In this document: in pieces, positions 27,366-35,799 of the stretch | How positions within the stretch are numbered: position 1 is the stretch's first letter | How the letters are laid out: every line of letters starts with the position of its first letter | Origin: Nitrospira sp. | GTDB lineage: Bacteria; Nitrospirota; Nitrospiria; Nitrospirales; Nitrospiraceae | Assembly (NCBI GenBank): GCA_024331085.1 | Contig: JANDJG010000010.1 | Coordinates: forward strand, 1 to 43,255 | Direction of reading: 5' to 3' | DNA: 43,255 nucleotides | Translations under genes and position numbers: made by a program | The notes under the pieces: generated by a model | The model's input: only the letters and a program-made list of their open reading frames with translations | Databases searched by the model: none | What the model was told of the DNA's origin: nothing

Positions 27366-27566
27366 ATGCAGGTGAAAATCAATGGAAAAATCGAGGAGGT
27401 GTCGGGCGGAACCCTCCTTGATTTGCTCAAAAGCAAGCAGATCGAACCACAGATGGTCGCAGTCGAGGTGAACGACAAAGTCGTGGATCGCGACCGCCTG
27501 GCGACGACTCCCGTCTCCGATGGAGATCAGATCGAGTTCTTGTTCTACATGGGAGGCGGTCGATGA
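27366..27566 (+). CDS. ThiS/MoaD-like sulfur carrier protein
   Basis: 66 residues with a beta-grasp ubiquitin-like fold: MQVKINGKIEEVSGGTLLDLLKSKQIEPQMVAVEVNDKVVDRDRLATTPVSDGDQIEFLFYMGGGR. The body is that of ThiS. Carriers need a free C-terminal Gly-Gly for adenylation; here the chain ends G-G-G-R, so the final Arg must be removed unless a tail residue is tolerated. GGAG precedes the ATG. The stop overlaps the next gene's ATG (ATGA), so it is coupled to the cysteine-synthase gene rather than to thiamine genes. Confidence 0.9.
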   Translation: MQVKINGKIEEVSGGTLLDLLKSKQIEPQMVAVEVNDKVVDRDRLATTPVSDGDQIEFLFYMGGGR

Positions 27567-28492
27567 TCTCCGGCCTTCACAAAGACATCACCGAGCTGAT
27601 CGGTCGGACCCCGCTTGTTCGGCTCAACAGGCTCTCGAAGCCCGACTCCGCGACGGTGTACGGCAAGGTGGAATTTTTCAACCCCGCCGGCAGCGTCAAG
27701 GATCGGATCTGTCTCAACATGATCAACGAGGCGGAGCACCAAGGAAGGCTCAAACCGGGCGGGACGATCATCGAGCCGACCAGCGGCAACACCGGCATCG
27801 GGCTCGCCATGATCGCGGCGGTTCGCGGCTACAAGCTGATCCTCGTCATGCCGGAAAGCATGAGCATGGAACGAGCCAGCCTGCTGTCATCCTACGGCGC
27901 CCAGCTTGTGTTGACGCCGGCGTGGGAAGGCATGAAAGGGTCCATTAAAGAGGCGGAGAGTATCTTGGCCCAGAATCCGTCGTATTTCATGCCGGATCAG
28001 TTTTCAAACCCGGCCAATCCGGCGATGCATCGCATGACCACAGCGGTGGAAATTTGGGATGCCCTGAACGGGAAGATCGACGCCTTCGTCGCCGCCGTCG
28101 GAACAGGCGGAACGATTACCGGATGCGGCGAAGTGTTCAAAGAAAAAAACCCGAGCATCCAGGTCATCGCCGTGGAGCCGGCCACGTCCCCCGTGTTGTC
28201 CGGGGGAGATCCCGGCCCGCACAAAATTCAAGGAATCGGCGCCGGTTTTATTCCCAAGGTGTTGAACCGCAAGATCCTGGACCGCGTCATCACGGTCACC
28301 GACGATGAGGCCTATCAAACGGCCAAGCTGCTGGCAAAGAAGGAAGGCCTCCTGGTCGGCATTTCGGCCGGCGCCAACGTTTTTGCCGCCCAGAAAGTCG
28401 CCGACGAATTGGGACCGGGTAAAAACGTGGTGACCATTCTCTGCGATACGGGCGAACGGTACATCAGCATCGAGAAATACTTTAACATTTAG
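27563..28492 (+). CDS. cysK: Cysteine synthase (CysK type PLP enzyme)
   Basis: 309 residues, fold type II PLP. Lys46 in NPAGSVKDR forms the Schiff base, TSGNTG (about 72-77) and GTGGT bind the cofactor, and GGDPGPHKIQGIGAGFIP is the O-acetylserine sulfhydrylase block. The C-terminus (CDTGERYISIEKYF) also fits CysK. The sequence lacks the longer C-terminal tail of mycobacterial CysM. It is coupled to the carrier gene, so sulfur may arrive as a carrier thiocarboxylate rather than free sulfide. This is inferred from context; the motifs themselves fit a sulfide-dependent CysK. Confidence 0.9.
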   Translation: MISGLHKDITELIGRTPLVRLNRLSKPDSATVYGKVEFFNPAGSVKDRICLNMINEAEHQGRLKPGGTIIEPTSGNTGIGLAMIAAVRGYKLILVMPESMSMERASLLSSYGAQLVLTPAWEGMKGSIKEAESILAQNPSYFMPDQFSNPANPAMHRMTTAVEIWDALNGKIDAFVAAVGTGGTITGCGEVFKEKNPSIQVIAVEPATSPVLSGGDPGPHKIQGIGAGFIPKVLNRKILDRVITVTDDEAYQTAKLLAKKEGLLVGISAGANVFAAQKVADELGPGKNVVTILCDTGERYISIEKYFNI

Positions 28493-28578
28493 TCGTAGTC
28501 GCCAGCGTGCGGCGCTCCCGCGGATCTGAGGTTGAACGTCGAGGGCACACCGCGTTTTCAGAGGAAACAGGCCATTGC

Positions 28579-29391
28579 ATGGATTTCACCGAAGAGCAGA
28601 TCAATCGCTATAGCCGGCACATCCTGTTGCCTGAAGTGGGCGGAAAAGGGCAAAAGAAAATCGCCAAGGCCAAGGTCTTGCTCGTCGGCGCGGGAGGATT
28701 GGGGTCCCCGGCCGCCCTCTATCTGGCCGCCGCCGGCATCGGCCGAATCGGGCTGATCGACAGCGACGTCGTCGATTTGACCAACCTTCAGCGGCAAATT
28801 CTCCATCACACGCCGGACGTGGGTCGTCCGAAGGTCCTGTCGGGAAAAGAAAAGATCCAGGCGTTGAATCCCGACGTCGCCGTCTCGACCTATGAAGAAC
28901 GGCTGACGGCGGGAAACGCCTTGAAGATCTTCGAGGATTACGACGTCATCATCGACGGCGTCGACAATTTCACGGCCAAGTTTCTGATCAACGATGCCTG
29001 TTTCTTCGCCGGCAAACCGCTGGTCCACGGGGGCATTCTGCGGTTCGACGGGCGGGTGACGACGATCGTTCCCAAACAATCGGCCTGTTACCGCTGCGTA
29101 TTCAAGGCGCCGCCGCCGCCGGGCCTGGTGGCCTCGTGTCAGGAGGCGGGCGTCATCGGCGTGTTGGCCGGCATCATCGGCACGATCCAAGCGACGGAGG
29201 CCTTGAAACTCATCCTGGGCATCGGACGGCCGTTGACCAACCGCCTGCTTGATTTCGATGCGAGAAAAACGCAGTTTAGGGAAATCAAGGTCCGCCGCAA
29301 TCCCGATTGCGCCTTATGCGGCGAGCATCCTACAATCACCCAGTTGTTCGACGACGGAGATCCCTATGCCGGCTGCGCGGTGCGTCCGTAA
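28579..29391 (+). CDS. moeB: MoeB/ThiF-type carrier-activating enzyme, copy 1
   Basis: 270 residues from ATG 28579. The E1-like adenylation fold is clear: RYSRHILLPEVGGKGQKKIAKAKVLLVGAGGLGSP, DxDxVDLTNLQRQILH, CYRC (170-173) with CALC near 247-250 binding zinc, and the catalytic-Cys region ASCQEAGVIGVLAG (Cys187). No rhodanese domain is fused. It adenylates the C-terminal Gly of a sulfur carrier. Start chosen at the ATG before MDFTEEQINRYSRH; the open frame extends to 28507 without homology. Confidence 0.92.
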   Translation: MDFTEEQINRYSRHILLPEVGGKGQKKIAKAKVLLVGAGGLGSPAALYLAAAGIGRIGLIDSDVVDLTNLQRQILHHTPDVGRPKVLSGKEKIQALNPDVAVSTYEERLTAGNALKIFEDYDVIIDGVDNFTAKFLINDACFFAGKPLVHGGILRFDGRVTTIVPKQSACYRCVFKAPPPPGLVASCQEAGVIGVLAGIIGTIQATEALKLILGIGRPLTNRLLDFDARKTQFREIKVRRNPDCALCGEHPTITQLFDDGDPYAGCAVRP

Positions 29392-29418
29392 CGGCCGATT
29401 GCCGAAGGTGGTGCAACC

Positions 29419-30669
29419 ATGAGCAAGATGAAAGCGTTGGTCTGCCGGGAATGTGGAAAGGAGTACCCGACCAAGGCGATCCACGTCTGCGAGATGTGCT
29501 TCGGTCCCCTCGAGGTGAAATACAACTACGACGAGATCAAGAAGGTCGTCTCTCGCAAGACCATCGAGAACGGCCCCCACAGCATGTGGCGGTACCTCGA
29601 TCTGCTGCCGGTGGAAGGGACAAACCTCGTCGGCCCTCACGCCGGGTTCACCCCCCTGGTGCGGGCCAAGAATCTCGGCGCCTACCTGGGATTGGATGAG
29701 CTCTACATCAAGAACGACACGGTCAATCATCCGACCCTGTCTTTCAAGGATCGCGTGGTCGCGGTGGCCTTGACCCGCGCCCGCGAGCTGGGTTTCGAAA
29801 CCGTCGCCTGCGCCTCGACCGGCAACCTGGCCAATTCGGTGGCGGCGCACGCGGCATCGGCCAATCTCCGATGCTACGTGTTCATCCCGGGCGACCTTGA
29901 GGCAGCCAAGGTGCTTGGCAACTTGATCTATCGGCCTCACGTCGTCGAGGTGGAAGGCAATTACGACGACGTGAACCGACTGTGCAGCGAAATCGCCGGT
30001 GAACACGGCTGGGCCTTTGTCAATATCAACATCCGCCCCTACTACGCCGAAGGATCCAAGACGCTGGCCTTTGAAACCGTGGAGCAGCTCGGCTGGAGGA
30101 CGCCGGATCAGGTCGTCGTGCCGATGGCGTCCGGATCGCTGCTGACGAAAATCTGGAAGGGCTTGCACGAAATGAAGCACGTGGGCCTCATCGACGAGGT
30201 TCGCACCAAGATCAACGGAGCCCAGGCCGAAGGCTGCTCTCCGATCGCCACGGCATTCAAGGCGGGTCGCGATTTCTTCAAGCCGGTGAAACCCAAGACC
30301 ATCGCCAAGTCCCTGGCCATCGGCAACCCGGCGGACGGCTATTATGCCCTCAAGGCCACGGCCGAGAGCAGGGGCGCCATGGACATGGTCACCGACGACG
30401 AGGTGGTGGAAGGAATCCAACTGCTGGCCCAAACCGAAGGCATCTTCGCGGAAACGGCCGGCGGCGTCACGATCGGGGTCCTGAAAAAACTCGCGAAGCA
30501 AGGGGTCATCGGTAAGAAGGACGTGACGGTCGCTTATATTACCGGCAACGGACTCAAGACGCAGGAAGCGGTCATCGACGCCGTCGGCCGGCCGACCCGT
30601 ATTCAGCCGAGCCTGGTGGCCTTCGAGAAAACCTTTCAACTGAGAAAAACCGACGGTGAGAACCCATGA
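29419..30669 (+). CDS. thrC: Threonine synthase-like PLP enzyme with N-terminal zinc ribbon
   Basis: 416 residues. An N-terminal zinc ribbon has C9-x2-C12 and C24-x2-C27. The PLP fold follows: Schiff-base Lys110 in [21 protein letters not shown], and the threonine-synthase-type [29 protein letters not shown] and [13 protein letters not shown]. It normally converts O-phosphohomoserine to threonine. It is linked to a CysO-like carrier gene (ATGA overlap), unlike usual thr operons, so it may instead accept a thiocarboxylate sulfur or merely share regulation. AAGGTGG precedes the ATG. Confidence 0.88.
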   Translation: MSKMKALVCRECGKEYPTKAIHVCEMCFGPLEVKYNYDEIKKVVSRKTIENGPHSMWRYLDLLPVEGTNLVGPHAGFTPLVRAKNLGAYLGLDELYIKNDTVNHPTLSFKDRVVAVALTRARELGFETVACASTGNLANSVAAHAASANLRCYVFIPGDLEAAKVLGNLIYRPHVVEVEGNYDDVNRLCSEIAGEHGWAFVNINIRPYYAEGSKTLAFETVEQLGWRTPDQVVVPMASGSLLTKIWKGLHEMKHVGLIDEVRTKINGAQAEGCSPIATAFKAGRDFFKPVKPKTIAKSLAIGNPADGYYALKATAESRGAMDMVTDDEVVEGIQLLAQTEGIFAETAGGVTIGVLKKLAKQGVIGKKDVTVAYITGNGLKTQEAVIDAVGRPTRIQPSLVAFEKTFQLRKTDGENP

Positions 30670-30938
30670 TTAAAGTCCGTATTCCGACTCCGCTGAGACC
30701 CTTGACGAAGAACCAAGGCGAAATCGACGTCGCCGCCACCTCCATTGAGGACCTGGTCAATAATCTGGAATCCGCCTATCCCGGTATCAAAGCGCGCCTC
30801 TGCGACGACACCGGGGAATTGCGACGGTTCGTCAACATCTACGTCAACGAAGAAGACATCCGTTTTCTCAAGGGCAAGGACACCGCCTTGAAAACCGGCG
30901 ACGAAGTCTCCATCGTGCCGGCCATCGCGGGAGGATAG
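30666..30938 (+). CDS. cysO: CysO/MoaD-like sulfur carrier ending in Gly-Gly
   Basis: 90 residues: [90 protein letters not shown]. The central [16 protein letters not shown] block and terminal GG match CysO, which donates sulfur as a thiocarboxylate to CysM in Mycobacterium. Here the carrier needs no trimming to expose Gly-Gly, unlike the one at 27366. Start overlaps the threonine-synthase stop by four bases. Confidence 0.93.
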   Translation: MIKVRIPTPLRPLTKNQGEIDVAATSIEDLVNNLESAYPGIKARLCDDTGELRRFVNIYVNEEDIRFLKGKDTALKTGDEVSIVPAIAGG

Positions 30939-30940
30939 CC

Positions 30941-31180
30941 ATGACCAGCCTGAGATTCCACATCCGATTCCCGGAGGACAAGATCAAGGAGCCGATCATC
31001 TATCAAATCGGGCACGAATACAATGTCGTGACGAACGTCCGCCGCGCCGACGTGCGCGAGACGACCGGCTGGATGGATTTGGAGTTAAGCGGCGACGTGT
31101 CCGAAATCGAGCGCGCCGTCGCCGGTCTGCGAGACAAAGGCGTCATCGTCGATCCGATCGAATTGAACGTCGTGGAATAA
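30941..31180 (+). CDS. Stand-alone NIL-domain protein
   Basis: 79 residues: MTSLRFHIRFPEDKIKEPIIYQIGHEYNVVTNVRRADVRETTGWMDLELSGDVSEIERAVAGLRDKGVIVDPIE. This is the NIL fold, usually the C-terminal methionine-binding domain of MetN ABC ATPases or fused to ferredoxin in anaerobic homocysteine-forming proteins. Here it stands alone, two bases after the carrier stop. It may sense methionine or guide sulfur transfer; both are inferences from domain knowledge and location. Confidence 0.88.
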   Translation: MTSLRFHIRFPEDKIKEPIIYQIGHEYNVVTNVRRADVRETTGWMDLELSGDVSEIERAVAGLRDKGVIVDPIELNVVE

Positions 31181-31248
31181 GCGGAGAACTTGAACCGCGC
31201 ATAGAGGAAACATCGTCTAAAAAGACAACGATTCGAGCAATCGAAACC

Positions 31249-32052
31249 ATGCAACTGACTGAATCAGAGATTCAACGGTACAGCCGTCATATCATTCTCC
31301 AAGACGTCGGGGGCAAGGGGCAGCTCAAGCTCAAACGCGCCAAGGTACTGCTGATCGGCGCGGGAGGGCTTGGATCTCCCGCCGGCCTTTATCTCGCGGC
31401 CGCCGGCATCGGAACCATCGGCCTCGTGGACGGCGACGTCGTGGATCTGTCGAATTTACAACGGCAGATCATGCACTCGACCGCAACCCTCGGACAGCCC
31501 AAGGTCGAGTCAGGCAAGAAGACGCTGTCGGCCATCAACTCGGAGATCACCATCAACGCCTACCACCAACTGGTGGATGCCGACAACATTCTTCCTCTCA
31601 TCTCGCACTACGATGTGGTGCTCGACGGTTCCGACAACTTCTCGACCCGGTTCCTGGTCAATGACGCCTGTTTCTTCGCCAAGAAAACCCTGATCTCGGC
31701 CAGTATGTTTCGATTCGAGGGTCAATTGACCACCATCAAACCTCATCAAGGATACCCCTGCTACCGATGCCTCTACCCGGAACCGCCCCCCGCCGGATTG
31801 GTTCCCAATTGCCAGGAGGCCGGCGTGCTGGGTGTCTTGGCGGGAACGATGGGCATCTTGCAGGCCTCTGAAGCGATCAAGGAGATTCTGGGCATCGGCG
31901 AAACCCTGGCCGACAAACTGTTGATCTACGACGCCCTTGAGATGAAGTTCCGCAAAGTCGGACGTCCCAAAGATCCGGCCTGCCCTCTCTGCGGGCCGAA
32001 TCCGACGATCAAAGATCTCCGCATGGATTACACCGTGACCTGCACCATTTGA
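31249..32052 (+). CDS. moeB: MoeB/ThiF-type carrier-activating enzyme, copy 2
   Basis: 267 residues and a clear paralogue of the enzyme at 28579: RYSRHIILQDVGGKGQLKLKRAKVLLIGAGGLGSPAGLYLAAAGIG, CYRC and CPLC zinc ligands, and the catalytic-Cys region NCQEAGVLGVLAGTMG. It again lacks a rhodanese domain. Two activators for two carriers suggest each has its own partner. Together with the JAMM gene it completes the second half of the cluster. Confidence 0.92.
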   Translation: MQLTESEIQRYSRHIILQDVGGKGQLKLKRAKVLLIGAGGLGSPAGLYLAAAGIGTIGLVDGDVVDLSNLQRQIMHSTATLGQPKVESGKKTLSAINSEITINAYHQLVDADNILPLISHYDVVLDGSDNFSTRFLVNDACFFAKKTLISASMFRFEGQLTTIKPHQGYPCYRCLYPEPPPAGLVPNCQEAGVLGVLAGTMGILQASEAIKEILGIGETLADKLLIYDALEMKFRKVGRPKDPACPLCGPNPTIKDLRMDYTVTCTI

Positions 32053-32105
32053 CCCACATCGAAACACCACGTGAAACGTAAGTTGAAAACAGAGAGCTTC
32101 TCGCC

Positions 32106-32615
32106 GTGACGGAACTGGTCATCCCTCGCGCTATCCTTGAAGACATGGTCGCCCACGCGAAGGAACTCGCGCCTCACGAGTGTTGCGGGCTCCTGGCCGG
32201 AACCGACGGCATGGTCAGCCGAGCCTACCGCATCACGAACATCGTCGCCATGGAAGGGGCGCAGCATCTCTCTTCGTTCGATACCGCAAAAGCCGCTCAT
32301 TTGGAACGGCTCACGCCGGCCGAACGGGCGGAAATCGCGTTCGTCATGGACATGCAGGATTTCTCCGCCGCCAAGAAAGACATGCGTCAGCGCGGGCTCG
32401 ATCTGCTGGTCGTCTACCATTCGCACCCCCACGATCCTGCCCGCCCCTCCGTGACCGATATCAAGATCGCCACCGATTACGAAGAGATTTGGCCCAAGAT
32501 CAATCTGCCCGTTCCCTCCTATCTTTTAATTTCCCTCATGAACGCCGAGCCGGACGTCAGAAACTATTGGATCAAAGCCGGGTTGGTGTCTCCCGCTCCC
32601 TTCACGATCAAGTAA
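32106..32615 (+). CDS. mec: JAMM/Mec-type metallopeptidase
   Basis: 169 residues from a GTG start. It has the JAMM zinc motif: Glu25 (PHECCGLLAG), H105-S-H107 and the H-x-H-x7-S115-x2-D118 pattern in YHSHPHDPARPSVTD. In Mycobacterium the Mec+ enzyme releases cysteine from the CysO-cysteine adduct; in Wolinella a related protease trims a carrier tail. Either job could apply here: the carrier at 27366 needs its Arg removed, and CysO-type adducts need cleavage. It lies 53 bases after the second moeB in the same direction. Confidence 0.92.
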   Translation: MTELVIPRAILEDMVAHAKELAPHECCGLLAGTDGMVSRAYRITNIVAMEGAQHLSSFDTAKAAHLERLTPAERAEIAFVMDMQDFSAAKKDMRQRGLDLLVVYHSHPHDPARPSVTDIKIATDYEEIWPKINLPVPSYLLISLMNAEPDVRNYWIKAGLVSPAPFTIK

Positions 32616-32650
32616 CCTCGGTTTTTGCGGTTTTCTTCTCCACCGCCGAG

Positions 32651-32659
32651 TGCGATAAT
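32651..32659 (+). promoter_or_regulatory. Extended -10 promoter for the small exported protein
   Basis: TGCGATAAT is a TGn-extended -10 box (GATAAT at 32654-32659) about 32 bases before the ATG at 32692. The -35 region is poor. Confidence 0.4.
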
Positions 32660-32691
32660 GTCGGCGCCGCGTGTCACGGCCATCACTCACG

Positions 32692-33027
32692 ATGAGGAAT
32701 CGGATGCGGACGGTTCTTTTCTTCCTTTTTTTCGGCGCGGTTCTGGCCGGTCCCGCCCTCGCCGTCGAAAAGAGTTACTATAGCCCGGTCATTCATATCG
32801 ACGTGGAGAATCACCGCATTCTGATTTCGCAACTCGGCGGCGTGTTCTACATCGACGTCCCCGAGGCCGCGCGGCCCCACATGGAAAAGCTGCCGATTTC
32901 AGGACTGGTGGATTTCGTGGTTGAAATACAAGGCGAGAACGAAATGCCGGTGCTCAAATCATGGAAGGTCAAGTCCGGCGAATCGACCTGCATGCACTTT
33001 AACGGAAAAGAGTGCCGGGACAAATAA
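32692..33027 (+). CDS. Small exported protein of unknown function
   Basis: 111 residues with a signal peptide (MRNRMRTVLFFLFFGAVLAGPALAVEKS, cleaved after ALA). The mature part is beta-rich (YYSPVIHIDVENHRILISQLGGVFYIDVPEAARPHM...LVDFVVEIQGENEMPVLKSWKVKSGESTCMHFNGKEC), with two Cys near the end that could form a disulfide. The fold looks OB-like. The function is not known. It follows the JAMM gene in the same direction but has its own promoter-like element. Confidence 0.78.
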   Translation: MRNRMRTVLFFLFFGAVLAGPALAVEKSYYSPVIHIDVENHRILISQLGGVFYIDVPEAARPHMEKLPISGLVDFVVEIQGENEMPVLKSWKVKSGESTCMHFNGKECRDK

Positions 33028-33041
33028 CGTCACGGCCGAGA

Positions 33042-33251
33042 CTACTCCCCGCTGCCCGCCATGTCGTCGATGAGCGGACGGTTGATGTCGGTGCAGCCGG
33101 GACAGATCCGGTCCAGCAGCCCTTCGAAATCCGCGACGAAGTTTTTTGCGTCCGTCAGCCCTTCGCCGACCACCTGCGAGTAACAGGTCTCGCAGAGCAT
33201 CATGAGGCCTCGCGAAACCCCGACCGTTTTTCTCCCCACGCTGCCCGTCAT
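33042..33251 (-). CDS. Small Cys-motif protein
   Basis: 69 residues with two CxxC pairs: LCETCYSQVVGEGL and ICPGCTDINRP, 30 residues apart, suggesting a zinc ribbon. A later start at ATG 33203 (MMLCETC...) is possible. It begins four bases after the stop of the small protein next upstream, so the two are cotranscribed from the promoter at 33479-33508. The family is not recognised. Confidence 0.68.
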   Translation of the reverse strand: MTGSVGRKTVGVSRGLMMLCETCYSQVVGEGLTDAKNFVADFEGLLDRICPGCTDINRPLIDDMAGSGE

Positions 33252-33255
33252 GTCG

Positions 33256-33450
33256 TTAGACCGATCCCTTCTGAAGCGCCGTGAAAAAATCTTCTCGTTC
33301 GAGATCGATCCCGCAACGCGGACACTCGTAAGGCCGATCCTCGTCCGGAAGATTCAACGGCGTGCGATCGACACGTCCATGACACACATGATAGAAACGG
33401 CCCCGCGCGTGCTCGTCGTCGAGAGGATCGCTTTCATAAATCAGCACCAT
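33256..33450 (-). CDS. Small Cys-motif protein
   Basis: 64 residues from ATG 33450, which has a GAGGAGAAGGAAGAGG run just upstream. The earlier ATG at 33477 would lie upstream of the predicted transcription start, so I reject it. The protein has one CPRC pair (ECPRCGIDLEREDFF) and a Cys-His (YHVCHGRVD) that could complete a zinc site. Acidic. Function unknown. Confidence 0.7.
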   Translation of the reverse strand: MVLIYESDPLDDEHARGRFYHVCHGRVDRTPLNLPDEDRPYECPRCGIDLEREDFFTALQKGSV

Positions 33451-33478
33451 GACCTCTTCCTTCTCCTCTAGGGGCATG

Positions 33479-33508
33479 AGTATACCGGCCTCCTCTTCCC
33501 GGCGGCAA
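33479..33508 (-). promoter_or_regulatory. Promoter for the two small Cys-motif genes
   Basis: On the minus strand TTGCCG (33508-33503), an 18-base spacer and TATACT (33484-33479). Transcription would start near 33472, below the first in-frame ATG. Confidence 0.6.
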
Positions 33509-33528
33509 TCACCGGGGTGGCGTAGGCC

Positions 33529-35253
33529 TCATACCTGGAACTGCGCCTCGTACAGACCGGCGTACACTCCGCCTCGACTCAGCAGCTCGTCGTGCCGACC
33601 GTCCTCGACCAATCGACCGCCGTCGATCACAAGAATCCGATCGACGTCGTGAAGCGTGGACAACCGATGAGCGATGATGAACGTGGTGCGTCCTTTGGTC
33701 AGTTCGGTCAAGGCTTCGCGGATTTGCACTTCCGTTTCCGTGTCGATATTGGACGTCGCTTCATCGAAAATGACGATGGGCGGATCTTTTAAGAGGACCC
33801 GCGCGATGGACACCCGCTGCTTTTGGCCGACCGACAGCTTGACGCCCCGTTCTCCGATCCACGTGTCGTATCCTTCCGGCAGTTTCATAATGAAGTCATG
33901 TGCTCGCGCGGCCTTGGCGGCGTTCTGCAGACGATCCTGATCGGCCTCAAGATCTCCATAGAGCAGATTCTCCCGCACCGTTCCATTGAACAAGAACGGC
34001 TCTTGTTGCACAAAGCCGATCTGCCGCCGGAGGTACGAGACCGGCAGATCGCGAATGTCCAGACCGTCGACCATGATCGATCCGCCCTTGACGTCGTACA
34101 ACCGCATCAACAGTTTGAGAATCGTGCTCTTCCCCGCTCCGCTTGGCCCCACCAGCGCCACCCGCTCCCCCGCGGCGACGGATAGCGACAGATCTTTCAA
34201 CGCCGGAACATCGGGACGATAATGAAACAGGACGGACTCAAAGCGAACGTCGCCGCGCACGCGATGCGCGGGAGCTTGGACACCGGGACGATCCGCCACC
34301 TCCGGCACGGCATCCAATGCCTCAAACACCCGCTCGCTCGCAGCCAGCGCGTGTTGCAACATATGATTGACCGAGTGAATCTGATTGATCGGCACGTAAA
34401 ACAGCGCAAGATAGGACAGAAACATCACCAATTCCCCGATCGTCAGGCGGCCTTCCGTGACTTCGCCGGCCCCGTACCAGAGAATAAGCACCGTGCCAAG
34501 CGAGCCCAGAAAAATCATCCCCGGAGAATAGACCGACCACAGCACCATGGCTTTCAGATTGGCGTCACTATAGGCTTTGCTCAATCGGTCGAATCGGCGC
34601 TGCTCATAGTCCTGCCGCATAAATCCCATGGTTTCCCGGATTCCCGACAGCGCGTCCTGCAAATAGGCGCTCAGGTCGGCGGCCTGTTTTCTGATCCGCC
34701 GGTAATAGCCGTGCACCTTCGAGGTAAACCAACCGGCCGAAAGCACCAAAAGGGGAATCGGCGCCAGGGCCAACACCGCCAGCTTCCAATTCAGCGTGAA
34801 CAGCATGATCGTAATGCCGATCAATGTCAGCGCGGCGGTGATCGCGCCCTCGATGCCGTCGATGAAAATTCTCTCCATGTGTTCGGTGTCGTTGATCACG
34901 CGAGACATGATCTCGCCGGTCGAGCGGTTCTCGAAATAATTCAACGACAGCCGCTGCAGCGCCGCAAAGACGTGGGTGCGCAACCCGTGCACCACCGTCT
35001 GCTCCAATCGATTGTTCAGCCTGATGCGGAGCGACGCAAACAGATTTTTCAGCGCATAGGCGCCGACCAACAGCCCCAGCGCCGCAGGCAGCAACTCCGT
35101 TTGCTTGATCTGAATGACGTCGTCGATGACGATCTTGATCGCCCAGGGAGGCACCAACTCCATGGTCGTGGCGCAAACGGCGCAGAGCAACGTCGCTCCC
35201 GCCAACGCGCGGTGCGGCCGAAGATAGCCCAGCACTCGAACAAGAGAAGCCAC
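33529..35253 (-). CDS. MsbA-like ABC exporter (fused permease and ATPase)
   Basis: 574 residues, the usual half-transporter length. Six transmembrane helices occupy about residues 12-310 and include NRSTGEIMSRVINDTEHMERI, a typical coupling-region motif. The ATPase follows: Walker A GPSGAGKST (about 375), Q-loop FVQQEPFLF, signature LSVGQKQRVSIAR, Walker B VIFDEATSNID and H-loop AHRLSTL. The signature has SVGQ in place of SGGQ. Likely flips lipid A or another lipid or drug. A GTG starts the gene 21 bases after the deformylase stop, so the two are an operon. Confidence 0.94.
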   Translation of the reverse strand: MASLVRVLGYLRPHRALAGATLLCAVCATTMELVPPWAIKIVIDDVIQIKQTELLPAALGLLVGAYALKNLFASLRIRLNNRLEQTVVHGLRTHVFAALQRLSLNYFENRSTGEIMSRVINDTEHMERIFIDGIEGAITAALTLIGITIMLFTLNWKLAVLALAPIPLLVLSAGWFTSKVHGYYRRIRKQAADLSAYLQDALSGIRETMGFMRQDYEQRRFDRLSKAYSDANLKAMVLWSVYSPGMIFLGSLGTVLILWYGAGEVTEGRLTIGELVMFLSYLALFYVPINQIHSVNHMLQHALAASERVFEALDAVPEVADRPGVQAPAHRVRGDVRFESVLFHYRPDVPALKDLSLSVAAGERVALVGPSGAGKSTILKLLMRLYDVKGGSIMVDGLDIRDLPVSYLRRQIGFVQQEPFLFNGTVRENLLYGDLEADQDRLQNAAKAARAHDFIMKLPEGYDTWIGERGVKLSVGQKQRVSIARVLLKDPPIVIFDEATSNIDTETEVQIREALTELTKGRTTFIIAHRLSTLHDVDRILVIDGGRLVEDGRHDELLSRGGVYAGLYEAQFQV

Positions 35254-35274
35254 GACCGGTTCAAGAAGGAGGAA

Positions 35275-35799
35275 TCAAACCACGCTGGCCGGTTGTTTCT
35301 GCCAGTATTGCTGAAATTCTTCGAGCTGAGTCAGGGTGGACAGGTCCGTCATCCGATCCAGAAACACCTTGCCGATCAAATGATCCAATTCATGTTGAAT
35401 GCAGACCGCAAAAAGCCCGGTCGCCTCGAAATCAAGCGGCTTCCCCTTTCGATCCAACGCGTTCACCCGCACCAGAGACGGTCGTGTCACCTTGCCTCTC
35501 AAGCCGTCGACGCTGAGGCACCCTTCCCAATTTTCCACTTGGTCCGGGCCGTAATACACGATCGACGGATTGATGAGCACCGTCTCGGGGAACCCGTCTT
35601 CCCCTTTGCAGCCCATCACGACCAACTGAATCGACCGAAAGACCTGGGGCGCGGCCAGGCCGATTCCCGGTTCGTCGTACATCGTTTCGAACATGTCGTC
35701 GATCAGCCGCTGGATCTCGCGCGACTTAATCTCTCTGGGATCGACGGGAGCGGCGATTTTTCTCAGAATCGGATTGCCCAGCTTCGCGATTTTCAACAT
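35275..35799 (-). CDS. def: Peptide deformylase
   Basis: 174 residues. All three active-site motifs are present: GIGLAAPQ (45-52), EGCLS (92-96, the metal Cys) and QHELDH (135-140, with metal His and catalytic Glu). Removes the formyl group from nascent N-terminal Met. Usual length. Positioned ahead of an ABC exporter in a two-gene unit; no fmt is adjacent. Confidence 0.97.
   Translation of the reverse strand: MLKIAKLGNPILRKIAAPVDPREIKSREIQRLIDDMFETMYDEPGIGLAAPQVFRSIQLVVMGCKGEDGFPETVLINPSIVYYGPDQVENWEGCLSVDGLRGKVTRPSLVRVNALDRKGKPLDFEATGLFAVCIQHELDHLIGKVFLDRMTDLSTLTQLEEFQQYWQKQPASVV

Noticed and set aside
29314..30639. A minus-strand frame across the threonine synthase gene
   Set aside because: It is antisense to an intact PLP enzyme with zinc ribbon and shows no recognisable domain.
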